NCBI GenBank assembly: GCA_002712005.1 | Contig: PASP01000014.1 | Location: forward strand, 478,788 to 542,787 | Source of the DNA: Halobacteriovoraceae bacterium | Lineage (GTDB): Bacteria > Bdellovibrionota > Bacteriovoracia > Bacteriovoracales > Bacteriovoracaceae | Direction: 5' to 3' | Length of the DNA: 64,000 nucleotides | In this document: piece after piece, positions 52,898 to 60,883 of the stretch | Position numbering within the stretch: position 1 is the stretch's first letter | Layout of the letters: the number at the start of each line of letters is the position of its first letter | Position numbers and translations under genes: made by a program | Notes under the pieces: model-generated | The model's input: the letters and a program-made list of their open reading frames with translations, nothing else | Told to the model about the DNA's origin: nothing | The model's database searches: none

Positions 52898-53251
52898 ATG
52901 AAGAAAATGATCTTATTGGTTATCGCAGCTATGTTTTCATTAAATACTATGGCCCTGAGTTGCCATGGGACAGAGCCTTTTTGGGGCGCTGAAATTACTA
53001 AAGATTTAGTAAGCCTAGACTTCATTGGAGAGGGAATCAAAGAAATTCCAATTACTGAAGTTCATGAAGCTGCTGGTTTTGTTTCAGGATTTGTGACGAC
53101 TTTCTCTTCAGGTGGTAAACCTGTTGCGGTTACGACTTCTAATAAATGTAATAATAGTATGAGTGATCATATCTTTCCTAAAGAAGTGATCATTTTCCTT
53201 GGTGAGACAGTTCTCTACGGTTGTTGTGGAGAAGGAGTTATTCCCGAGTAA
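52898..53251 (+). CDS. Small exported cysteine-containing protein (COG3650-like motif)
   Basis: The 117-residue protein starts at ATG 52898 after AAGGGGAAAAATC; an ATG 22 codons upstream gives no signal peptide. The signal is MKKMILLVIAAMFSLNTMA/LSCH. The mature start SCHGTEPFWGAEI resembles the GTEPFW motif of small lipoproteins and secreted proteins in COG3650. Cysteines recur at the end (NKCNN, GCCGEG). The role is unknown. The gene converges on the kinase gene at 53267 and shows no clear terminator. Confidence 0.72.
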   Translation: MKKMILLVIAAMFSLNTMALSCHGTEPFWGAEITKDLVSLDFIGEGIKEIPITEVHEAAGFVSGFVTTFSSGGKPVAVTTSNKCNNSMSDHIFPKEVIIFLGETVLYGCCGEGVIPE

Positions 53252-53266
53252 GAACCACTGAATCGT

Positions 53267-54532
53267 TTACGAAGGAAATTCTATTTTGACGGTGAAAATA
53301 TCATGGGTCGTTGTCACATGAATTTTCGCCCCCATTTTTTCACAAAGTTGTTTGCATATATAGAGACCAAGTCCTTTATTTGAATGATTAGACTTGGTAC
53401 TCTTTCCCGCTTTGAAAATATCTCGAGTATTCTTTTTTTCAAAAATCGTATTTTCAATAATCAAGATATGAGGTTCTTTATAAAAGAGAGTGATCTTGTT
53501 GGCCTTGCCATTTTGAAAAGATTCTTCAAGGGCATTTTTGATGAGGTTCTTAATAATAATACGGGTAAAGGTCCTGTTGGAGATGACTTCATTTTCCAGA
53601 TTATAGGTATGAATCTCTACATCTAGATACTCTAATGAGGACTTATGAGATTCAAGAATTTCTTGAACAAGAGGAGCTAAGCTTAGAGACTGAAGTTGAA
53701 TGCGTTTATCTTTTTTTTGGGTAGGCCACATGATATTGGCCGTTTCTAATAATTCATTTATTTCATGAATATCCCCATTTGAATTTTGAATCTTGCGAAG
53801 AGGCTGTTTAATTTCGTGAAGAATAAAGCCCACATCTTGTCCGATTCTTTCAAAGAAAACGGCCTTGGCCTTATCCGCATGCTCATGTCTTTTGATCATA
53901 TAGAAAATTAAAAAAGAAATACCAAAAACGGGAAGAGTGGCACCGTTAGAAATTTGCAGTTGAGAGAGGTATTCACTTTGAGAAAGACTGGTTTTGTAAT
54001 GAAGAAGGGAGAGGCTATATAGAGTGATTCCAACAAAATGAGAAAAGAGAAAGTCTTTAACTTTGTATCTCATAAAATAAACGGTACCAATAAAGAACTG
54101 AAGAAAGGCTGTGTAATAGGATATATCGACATAGACTGTATTAATGTAACTATAGAAATAGAAAATCAGAGAGACCATGAGATCAAGTTTGCTCTTTTCT
54201 ATACCTTCCATTTTCAAATAGAGAAGGGGAGGTACAACGATGAAGAAAAGCTTCATGAAAATATAGAAGAAAGTGATCTCAACTTTTAGACCGAAAATAT
54301 CCCATAGGGCACACAGAGAAAAAGAAAGAGAAATAAAGAGAACAACTTTTAGTAACTCTCGATTGTGAGAGCTAAGACCCGTAGGCCATTTTATAGATCT
54401 AAACATTTGAGTATTATAAAGTGAATTGATGGATAGGGAAGTGAAGTTTATATGACATATCTGGCGCCATGCGAATTGGATATTAAGAATTCTTAACCCA
54501 AACTGAGTAGACAAATGTGAAGAAATATTCAT
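53267..54532 (-). CDS. Membrane histidine kinase with six to seven N-terminal membrane segments
   Basis: The longest reading gives 421 residues; an ATG at 54406 is an alternative start that leaves 135 bases for promoters before the divergent regulator. Hydrophobic segments occupy about residues 60-210. The H-box is FILHEIKQPLRKIQN (His near residue 238 of the longest form). HATPase motifs are NLIKNALEESF and STKSNHSNKGLGLYICKQL. A TATAAT (54413-54418 on the minus strand) lies just upstream of the 54406 start and would make a nearly leaderless message. It pairs with the divergent regulator at 54542. Confidence 0.85.
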   Translation of the reverse strand: MNISSHLSTQFGLRILNIQFAWRQICHINFTSLSINSLYNTQMFRSIKWPTGLSSHNRELLKVVLFISLSFSLCALWDIFGLKVEITFFYIFMKLFFIVVPPLLYLKMEGIEKSKLDLMVSLIFYFYSYINTVYVDISYYTAFLQFFIGTVYFMRYKVKDFLFSHFVGITLYSLSLLHYKTSLSQSEYLSQLQISNGATLPVFGISFLIFYMIKRHEHADKAKAVFFERIGQDVGFILHEIKQPLRKIQNSNGDIHEINELLETANIMWPTQKKDKRIQLQSLSLAPLVQEILESHKSSLEYLDVEIHTYNLENEVISNRTFTRIIIKNLIKNALEESFQNGKANKITLFYKEPHILIIENTIFEKKNTRDIFKAGKSTKSNHSNKGLGLYICKQLCEKMGAKIHVTTTHDIFTVKIEFPS

Positions 54533-54541
54533 AATGGAATA

Positions 54542-55192
54542 ATGAAAACGATTTTATATGTTGATGATAATCCTGAGAAAATGCAGGAATTAAAAAAACA
54601 TTTCTCTGATTTTAAAATAATTTTCTTTTCTAATCCCTTAGAAGCAAGCTTCGAAGCGAGCTTTCACGATTATGATATTCTCTTTCTCGATATCATGATG
54701 CCGTTTCTCGATGGCTTTGGGGTTTATGACAAAATAACCAGTCTAAAGAATTACAGAAAGCAACCTACCTTCTTTATTTCTGATACTAATGATGAAGAAC
54801 TTATGCTTAAGGCACTTCAACTTGGAGCTGAAGATCTTCTCACCAGTGATATGCCCTGGAGTGTAAAGCGCCAAAGGGTCTTGAATAAATTAAACTCGCT
54901 TCCTGAAACTCATAGGGAGTGGGATGGCATTAAGTTTAACTTTTTGGATTCGATCATTCGCAAAGAAGGTGAAGTGATTGAACTCACTCGTAAAGAGATG
55001 CTTCTCATGAAGAATGTCTACGAAAAGAAGATGATTTTAAAAGAAGAATTAGAGGCCAATGTGTGGGGAGCAGAAACATCAATGGCCAAAAATAATTTGG
55101 CGACCCATCTTTCTAATCTCAATAAGAAAATTAATCCTCTAGGTATCAAAGTGAAGAGCCGGCGAGGAATCGTAACTCTTAATCAACTCTAA
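54542..55192 (+). CDS. Response regulator with a winged-helix output domain
   Basis: The 216-residue protein has an N-terminal receiver (LYVDDNPEKMQEL, phosphoacceptor Asp50 in LFLDIMMPFLDG) and a C-terminal region (IELTRKEMLLMKNVYEK, MAKNNLATHLSNLNKKI) like the OmpR-type winged helix. The usual receiver Lys motif KPF is replaced by DMPW, a notable change. The start lies nine bases from the longest reading of the divergent kinase, its likely partner. A bidirectional terminator follows. Confidence 0.88.
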   Translation: MKTILYVDDNPEKMQELKKHFSDFKIIFFSNPLEASFEASFHDYDILFLDIMMPFLDGFGVYDKITSLKNYRKQPTFFISDTNDEELMLKALQLGAEDLLTSDMPWSVKRQRVLNKLNSLPETHREWDGIKFNFLDSIIRKEGEVIELTRKEMLLMKNVYEKKMILKEELEANVWGAETSMAKNNLATHLSNLNKKINPLGIKVKSRRGIVTLNQL

Positions 55193-55194
55193 GA

Positions 55195-55222
55195 AAAGGC
55201 CACATCGCTGTGGCCTTTATTG
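55195..55222. terminator. Bidirectional terminator between the regulator and spondin-domain genes
   Basis: AAAGGCCACA (55195-55204) pairs perfectly with TGTGGCCTTT (55209-55218) around TCGC, with A-rich and T-rich flanks. Confidence 0.85.
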
Positions 55223-55225
55223 TAC

Positions 55226-55879
55226 CTACTTAATTTTGACAATTTTTACACTGGCAAAGGCTTCGGTTAATCCTGGAATATGATCCAAGGTAGAGATGGG
55301 CTCTCTTGGCTCTGTTGGTGAATTAGAGATGCTGAAGTTTCCAGCAAAGTCTCCTTCTTCAGTTCCTCCATTGATAGCAAAGAGTTCAAATTCAGCGGCA
55401 TCAATGAACTTTCCATCTTTGAAGGTGTCAAGAGCATCAACTCCTACAATCCAGTCAGGGCTAGGGGCAATCATAGAAGCAAAGGAAATAAGGTCGTGAT
55501 CAGCAGTTACTGTGATACGCATGGAAAGATCATTTCCATCACGCTTAGGATAGAGAGCTTCACTAACTTGAACAGTGGAAATTTTTCCTTTCTTCATAGC
55601 AGCTTCAATCTCGGTAAGAATCTTTCCCGTACGTCCAAGTTCGGCCAAGTCTTCAAATCCTGGCGTCGCTAAATTTCCGAGAGAGAAGAGTTGAAATTTC
55701 TCTGTGTGGGCAACGGCCACAATGGGAGAAAAGTGCGCATTATCTGGGAAGGCCACGTGATCAGCTTTATTCCAGTGGTTCTTAAATTGGATCTCATAAG
55801 TGGCCTTAGCAGCTTGAACTGCATGAGACATGCTTAAGAGACTAAAACCTAGGGTAATCATAGAAATCATTTTTTTCAT
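55226..55879 (-). CDS. Secreted spondin_N-domain protein
   Basis: About 217 residues from the ATG at 55879, placed after AAGGAGAAACT; a start 22 codons upstream gives no signal peptide. The signal is MITLGFSLLSMSHAVQA/AKAT. The mature protein shows the spondin N-terminal pattern: YEIQFKNHWN, HFSPIVAVAH, ISFASMIAPSPDWIVGVDAL and NGGTEEGDF. In bacteria such domains occur in exported proteins of unknown ligand, and in F-spondin they bind calcium and receptors. It is the only gene between two terminators or promoters. Confidence 0.88.
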   Translation of the reverse strand: MKKMISMITLGFSLLSMSHAVQAAKATYEIQFKNHWNKADHVAFPDNAHFSPIVAVAHTEKFQLFSLGNLATPGFEDLAELGRTGKILTEIEAAMKKGKISTVQVSEALYPKRDGNDLSMRITVTADHDLISFASMIAPSPDWIVGVDALDTFKDGKFIDAAEFELFAINGGTEEGDFAGNFSISNSPTEPREPISTLDHIPGLTEAFASVKIVKIK

Positions 55880-56051
55880 AGTTTCTCCTTTTGTTAAGTC
55901 AGTTATAGAAGTCTCCGTGCAATAGTTAAAATGAAATAAAATCAACCCACCTATAACTTCAGTCTATGGGTAAGAGTCGCGCTCTGCTTTTCCACTTGCT
56001 AGCTTTTTTTTTAGGCCGGTTTATAATAGAGACTTACAAAAAGGAAAGAAT

Positions 56052-57023
56052 ATGAATTTTGAATATTTGATGGATTACCCATTAAGTTTTACGCTTTTCT
56101 ATGCTCTATCTTGGCTAGGGCTCTTTGTTTACTTGGCCATGAGATTCTTCTTTTCCAAATCCACAAAAAGACTCAAGAGAATAGTTAAAGAGGGAAGCGA
56201 ATCTCAAAACTCTTCTTCATTGAATATTGAAACACTCCCAAAAAAGGGCACATACTGTGTGTGCTCACCAAAACGATCGACCCGAATCTTTCTTTCCTGC
56301 ATTCAAGTCTTGGCCCTTGTGGGAGTAGGGCTTCTTTGCAAGGTCGTACTCGAGGAAGCGTATATTATAGAAACAACTCCAGTTCATGTGGGACAAGTTG
56401 TGGATATCAAGTCAGTTCGAAAACGAGGAAGTAAGGGAAGAGTTTATTATATATATCATCACTTGGTTAAGGGAGAGCATCAAAGCCATTGGGTTTCTAG
56501 CCGAAAGCGCTACGGAATGGGCAAAGATTTTTCCTATCATATTTCAAATACAGATCCCAATGAATGGATAGAACATTCAAATTCTTACCGCTTGGTCATG
56601 ACTTTGATAATCGCCCCTTTTGTGAGCTTGCTGATTTCTTTTACTTTCTATTATCTGCGCTTAATGTCCTTAGTTTCAAAGGCACTCGAAAAGGGAAAGA
56701 AGTTTTCCGTCTCCATACTCGAGGCCTATCCGGTTAAAGTGAAGAATAATCAGCAAATACATTTGTGGTTTTTATTGGAAGAAGTCCTGTATTTAAGTGT
56801 TGTGGTTCAGACGAATAAAAAAGAATTAGAGCATTTTGAATCCCTCAAGGGGTCGAGTGTAGAAGTGTGTGAAGTTCCAAGTGACTGCATCAAATTTTGG
56901 GATGTGGCCCCTTGGAAGTCAAACCCCTCACAGGCCAGTGAATATAGAAGGAGTATGGGGAGGGAAAAGAGCCCACGCTTTTTGGTCCTCAATCGCAATA
57001 GGATTGCTCCTCCCAGCAAATGA
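56052..57023 (+). CDS. DUF3592-like membrane protein
   Basis: The 323-residue protein starts after AAAAAGGAAAG. Hydrophobic segments are at about residues 8-30, 88-105 and 178-200. The region between the second and third (VGQVVDIKSVRKRGSKGRVYY with the following HLVKGEHQSHWVSS) resembles DUF3592, a beta domain between two membrane segments. The C-terminal part is a soluble beta-rich domain. It ends about 120 bases before ssrA. Function unknown. Confidence 0.7.
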   Translation: MNFEYLMDYPLSFTLFYALSWLGLFVYLAMRFFFSKSTKRLKRIVKEGSESQNSSSLNIETLPKKGTYCVCSPKRSTRIFLSCIQVLALVGVGLLCKVVLEEAYIIETTPVHVGQVVDIKSVRKRGSKGRVYYIYHHLVKGEHQSHWVSSRKRYGMGKDFSYHISNTDPNEWIEHSNSYRLVMTLIIAPFVSLLISFTFYYLRLMSLVSKALEKGKKFSVSILEAYPVKVKNNQQIHLWFLLEEVLYLSVVVQTNKKELEHFESLKGSSVEVCEVPSDCIKFWDVAPWKSNPSQASEYRRSMGREKSPRFLVLNRNRIAPPSK

Positions 57024-57093
57024 TGCAATTATCTATTTTCAGATCAAGACTCAATCTTTATGAACTTAGAGGCCCTCGTCTGATGATTAGTCC

Positions 57094-57122
57094 TTTTTGA
57101 TACTAACAAGCTGTGCTAAGAT
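57094..57122 (+). promoter_or_regulatory. Possible ssrA promoter
   Basis: TAAGAT (57117-57122) is a fair -10 element 20 bases before the mature tmRNA 5' end. The -35 region (TTTTTG at 57094-57099, 17-base spacing) is weak. A short 5' leader would be removed by RNase P. Confidence 0.3.
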
Positions 57123-57142
57123 AGCTCTTCCAAAGTTTATGT

Positions 57143-57510
57143 GGGGGTGTCCTGGTTTCGACGGGGCAGTACCAAAGAGCTTTCGGGCGTGCCTGGGTTG
57201 GTCGGACGGCCCAGTAAAAATCCGACCAAACTATGAATGCTGATTCTTATGAACCAGCTGCTATGGCTGCCTAATAGGCAACAACCAAGCATGAGGCGCT
57301 AGTGCCAAGAAACAGAATCTAGCAAAGCTGATGAGTGACCAGTCGAAACGTGCTCCGAGGCTGCCGGGTCTCCTCGTTAAATTTTCACCGGGTTTTGTCG
57401 TTTTCACAAAAACGGACAGTCTTGTCAGCTGACCATAACCGCTGACTACGCACGTAGGCCGGGTTCCGAGGTTGTTCCGGACGCGAGTTCGATTCTCGCC
57501 ACCTCCACCA
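57143..57510 (+). ncRNA. ssrA: tmRNA (SsrA)
   Basis: The 5' end GGGGGTGTCCTGGTTTCGAC and the 3' end GAGTTCGATTCTCGCCACC...CCA are the tRNA-like halves; GGGGGTG and CACCTCC form the acceptor stem. The tag frame reads through AAT GCT GAT TCT TAT GAA CCA GCT GCT ATG GCT GCC then TAA TAG (57235-57275), giving NADSYEPAAMAA after an uncertain resume codon. The tag ends AMAA, not the usual ALAA. A 3' hairpin (57505-57527) serves as terminator. SmpB is encoded at 33389-33838. The 3' end is a likely integration site. Confidence 0.95.
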
Positions 57511-57527
57511 TCCGATTCGGGTGGTGG
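57505..57527 (+). terminator. Terminator hairpin of ssrA overlapping its 3' end
   Basis: CCACCA (57505-57510) pairs with TGGTGG (57522-57527) and CCGA (57512-57515) with TCGG (57517-57520). The mature 3' end lies in the left arm. A weak T-rich stretch follows. Confidence 0.6.
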
Positions 57528-57604
57528 AAGCCCTCTTTCCTTAAACATTTTTAAAATCAACTACTTAATTACAGTGACTTGCGTTTGCATTGGTTCCTGA
57601 GACC

Positions 57605-57662
57605 TGTCTCGACATGTCTTAAACTGTCCCGATGTGGCTATTTGTGGCTAACTTTTTGGCTA
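57605..57662. repeat. Helically phased short repeats at the left edge of the island
   Basis: TGTC occurs at 57605, 57615 and 57625, exactly 10 bases apart, and TGTGGCTA occurs at 57633 and 57643, with another GGCTA at 57658. Spacing of about one helical turn suggests cooperative protein binding, for example recombinase arm sites or an XRE operator. The rest of 57528-57804 shows no gene. Confidence 0.4.
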
Positions 57663-57804
57663 CGTGCATTTTTGATGGACTATTAAGTGTAGCAAAATGC
57701 CAAAAAACGGCCAATAAATGCAGTTAAGTTTCTGATTTTAAACAACTACTCAGTGTATCGGTTTGGGCTATTTAAAACGGCGTTTTTACACAAAAGGAGT
57801 AGTT

Positions 57805-58185
57805 ATGACGGCCAAGAAAAACGAGAAAAAACAGACAAAGAAAAAGAACAGAAGATGTGATCTCAAGGTCGAAACGAGAGAGGGAAAACTTCTTAAGTAC
57901 CTTCGAGAATCACGTAATTTATCAGTCAGGGCCGTAGGTAGAATCATGGGAATCTCGGAGTCTACGGTTAGCCATTCTGAAAATGGAAGGCGAGACCTCA
58001 CCAAACAAATCATTGCAAGCTACCTTGATGTCTATGGTTACAGCTATGACGAATTCGAGAAGATGCTCCACGGCGATATTATTCTTCCTGAGAATATGCG
58101 TGGCGAGTGTATCGAAATCATTAAAAGGCTTGAGCCATCAAAACTAAGAGCTGTTAAAGCTTTTTTAAATACCTTCATAGGTTAA
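57805..58185 (+). CDS. XRE-family transcriptional regulator next to the recombinase
   Basis: The 126-residue protein starts at the ATG at 57805 after AAGGAG; frames further up are not needed. A basic tail (KKNEKKQTKKKNRRCD) is followed by an HTH (LRESRNLSVRAVGRIMG, ISESTVSHSENGRRDLT). XRE regulators of this kind commonly precede a tyrosine recombinase in tmRNA-linked islands and control excision. It lies 12 bases before the recombinase start and is probably co-transcribed. Confidence 0.85.
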   Translation: MTAKKNEKKQTKKKNRRCDLKVETREGKLLKYLRESRNLSVRAVGRIMGISESTVSHSENGRRDLTKQIIASYLDVYGYSYDEFEKMLHGDIILPENMRGECIEIIKRLEPSKLRAVKAFLNTFIG

Positions 58186-58197
58186 TTGGAGGTAGCT

Positions 58198-58563
58198 GTG
58201 GGAATTAAATACGACAGAGAAAAGAAACATTATGTGGTTACGTATCACAGAAGACATCCTGTAACGAAGCAATCTAGAAGCCTAAGACGTCAGGGAATTA
58301 AAACTAAGTACGAAGCGGAGAGGGTCTACAAAGAATTAATTATCAAAATGGGGGAGAAGTTTAACGAGAATCTTCATCCTCTTTGGCCTGATTTAGTAGA
58401 GAAGTTTTTAGACTACTATGCCAATTGTGGGATAGCTAAGAATACGCTTAAAAATTACGAGCAATGTATAAAAGCCAATACTTTTCATATTTGGGGAAAG
58501 AAAAGGATTAACGAATTTAGTACTTCAGAAATTAGAGATTTCATCTTAGATGACCCACTATAA
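58198..58563 (+). pseudogene. Tyrosine recombinase, truncated before the catalytic domain
   Basis: The 121-residue product starts at a GTG four bases after GGAGGT. It has an N-terminal arm-binding region (YVVTYHRRHPVTKQSRSLRR) and the core-binding SAM-like domain (LVEKFLDYYANCGIAKNTLKNYEQ). It stops at 58561-58563, just where the catalytic domain with the Arg-His-Arg-Tyr residues should begin. No such residues appear in the next 170 bases, so the gene is a remnant and the island is probably no longer mobile by its own enzyme. Location next to ssrA fits integration there. Confidence 0.85.
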
Positions 58564-58735
58564 AGTCAAAAATGAACCAATATGTATTGAGATATAGGAA
58601 TGAAAAAAACTGTTGAAGATTGCTTATGTGATTACAATGGCTTATGGCGTCTCGAAATGGTTTTCATTGAAGAATTGGGAAAATAATGATAAAGTGTTGC
58701 AAGGTGCAACCCGAAATGTTAAATGAGAGGCTGGC

Positions 58736-59059
58736 TTGGGGTTAAGTGATAAGCGGAAGCGGTTTTATAAAATTCGAGCAAATTGCAAGGTCGTGGTTCG
58801 ATATCACGCATACGGTGACTACCCTGAAAGAGAGTTCACCCAATTAGAAATTAAAAACCTTGTAAAATACGGCAACGGAAGAGTCACTGAAAATGATTCA
58901 CCTGAAGCGATAACGGAATCATTCCTATACTTCCCAAAGGATGATGAGGATAGAGAGTGCAAGCTAGTCGTTTTGTTAGAAGAAGTTGAGATAGAAGACG
59001 AGAACGGGACTATCACAAAAGAGACTATAATTGTGTGTAGTGCTTACCGAGAGGTTTAA
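58736..59059 (+). CDS. Candidate toxin of a Panacea-type toxin-antitoxin pair
   Basis: The 107-residue protein starts at a TTG with GAGAGG five bases upstream. It is a small alpha/beta protein with a RelE/DUF4258-like order: VVVRYHAYGDYPERE, an EIKNLVKYGNGR helix, then beta strands ending IIVCSAYREV. The Tyr-His and Arg residues could be catalytic for RNA cleavage, but this is inference. It lies one base before the ATG of the Panacea antitoxin gene, whose ribosome-binding site is inside this gene. The exact toxin family is not recognised. Confidence 0.7.
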   Translation: MGLSDKRKRFYKIRANCKVVVRYHAYGDYPEREFTQLEIKNLVKYGNGRVTENDSPEAITESFLYFPKDDEDRECKLVVLLEEVEIEDENGTITKETIIVCSAYREV

Positions 59060-59060
59060 A

Positions 59061-59981
59061 ATGAAGTTTAAAAAAATTATCGTTCCTAAATTTATTCATG
59101 AAGATGCATTTGGAAAAAATGTGTTTTCTGATGTTGAGATTCTGTTTAACCCAGAAGAAAGAGAAATAACTCCTGAAACATTTAATCAAGTAGAGGACGA
59201 ATTCTTTTTAGCGGATGATCAGATTGATCAGCTTGCAAGTGACTCTGTCCGTCGATATCTAAATCATTACCTCCCTTCTATTGTGAAAGGGGAATATGTT
59301 TTAAGCGGGAAAGAAATAGATGCTATTATTACTTTCTGTAAGGTGAATAGGAGTGAGTTTTCAGATCTAATTGGCCTTGATCGTGCGAGTGTAACTAGAA
59401 TTATAAAAGGCGAACAGAGCCTTAAAAAAGATGTTTTACTCCTAATTATTGAACGACTCAAAGATGAAGTTGAAAGTCCTGGGATTTCGAGAGTCGTTTT
59501 AGATAAGATTAGAAATAGAAGAGATGTTTCAGAAATTGAAAATTTAAACCTAGATGTTTTTTCTATTGCTGAGTATCTCATTAGATTCTTCGAAAGAAGG
59601 ATGGATAACTTAACACATTTAAAACTTCAGAAGCTATTATATTATGCACAAGGTATTGCGTATGGGCGATATAATATACGCCTATTTAATGAACCATTTT
59701 TAGCTTGGCAACATGGGCCAGTGATCAGAACAGTTTATGACAAATATAAAATTGTTCAGGGAAATCCTATTTCTGAAGATAAGGATGTTGATATTTCTTC
59801 TGTTGTTAATAATGATGCCGTAATTAGTATATTAAAAGAAACTATCTCTCTCTATGGAATTTATAGTGCTTGGACTTTGAGAAATAAAACTCATAATGAA
59901 TCTCCTTGGTCTGAGACTGAGCAGTCCGAAGAAATAGCAGATGAGAAAATTATAAATTATTTTAGGAATGCTTTTGTTTAG
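59061..59981 (+). CDS. Antitoxin with HTH and C-terminal Panacea (SocA/DUF4065) domain
   Basis: The 306-residue protein starts at ATG 59061, six bases after GAGAGG. Residues about 85-145 are an XRE-type HTH (LSGKEIDAIITFCKVNRSEF, LDRASVTRIIKGEQ). Residues about 180-300 are the Panacea/SocA-like domain (IAEYLIRFFERR, HLKLQKLLYYAQGI, FLAWQHGPVIRTVYDKYK, ESPWSET). Panacea domains neutralise many unrelated toxins, so the gene before it is the presumed partner. The HTH would allow autoregulation. Toxin-first order is like HigBA/MqsRA. Confidence 0.88.
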   Translation: MKFKKIIVPKFIHEDAFGKNVFSDVEILFNPEEREITPETFNQVEDEFFLADDQIDQLASDSVRRYLNHYLPSIVKGEYVLSGKEIDAIITFCKVNRSEFSDLIGLDRASVTRIIKGEQSLKKDVLLLIIERLKDEVESPGISRVVLDKIRNRRDVSEIENLNLDVFSIAEYLIRFFERRMDNLTHLKLQKLLYYAQGIAYGRYNIRLFNEPFLAWQHGPVIRTVYDKYKIVQGNPISEDKDVDISSVVNNDAVISILKETISLYGIYSAWTLRNKTHNESPWSETEQSEEIADEKIINYFRNAFV

Positions 59982-59993
59982 AAGGAGAGGAAT

Positions 59994-60882
59994 ATGCCAA
60001 GTGGCTATACACATTGTTTTTTAGCTCGAAATTTTAATACTCTCTCTGAATTCTCAACTCTTAAGACCACATAATTCTTTTCAAAAAATCGCAGATGACT
60101 TTCATTATAAAACTACAAATAAGCTTTTCTTAGACGCTCTTGATAGGGTTAAAGACATGCCTGATGGAGATCAAAAAGATGAAGCATTTAGCTTCTTTCT
60201 TGGTTTTGCTTCTCATGTTGTTGCAGATGGTGTGATTCATCCCTTCGTTAGAGATAAGGTTGGAGATTATGATAATAATGCTACGGAGCATAGACTTCTA
60301 GAAATGAGACTTGATGTGATTCTTTTAAACGAATTCACAAAATCATCAGGGCATGCCGTAAATTTAAATACATCAGATTATCATCATCAGTTAAAAGATG
60401 TTTTAAGTCGTGACTTTTCTCATATCTCGGGAATGTTTTCTGATTTAATTAAGACTATCTATGGACATGATGTTAACAGTGACAACATCGAGGACTGGAT
60501 AGATGATATGTACGATATGTTTGGAATAGCAGAGGGCGAACTGAATCAATTTTACGCGTGGATTCCTGCTGTTAAGGACTATCTTTACAAGGATAAAGAA
60601 GAGCTACTTCAAAATAAGGAAAAAGACCTTGTTTTAGAAGTAGATGAAGCAAAAGGAAGAAGTCGAAATTTCGCTGGACGTACTATTCACTTCATCAATG
60701 ACTGCATCCCGATGTTTTATAATGCATTTAAACCGCTGGCCGAGAAGTCTTACGAGTATGTTTATAATGGTGGCGACTGTGTTGAAGAGGGAGATTTTCC
60801 TGCCATCAATCTAGATACTGGAAGAAGTTTGGCCCATCAAGCTGGAAAAAATCTTGATGAATCAGCAGTGTATTGGAGTTAG
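59994..60882 (+). pseudogene. Zinc-dependent phospholipase C-like gene, frameshifted
   Basis: ATG 59994 follows GAAGGAGAGG and opens MPSGYTHCFLARNFNTLSEF, the start of Zn-dependent phospholipase C-like proteins, but stops at 60072. The rest lies one base out of frame, from about 60060 to 60882: FQKIADDFHYKTTNKLFL, then FFLGFASHVVADGVIHPFVR, with conserved His and Asp metal ligands. Compared with family layout about 30 residues between the parts are missing, so a small deletion probably caused the shift. It follows the antitoxin by 12 bases and may have been co-transcribed. Confidence 0.75.
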
Positions 60883-60883
60883 A

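Noticed and set aside
57261..57560. A 99-codon frame on the minus strand across the tmRNA gene
   Set aside because: It lies within the structured tmRNA and has no ribosome-binding site or protein-like composition.
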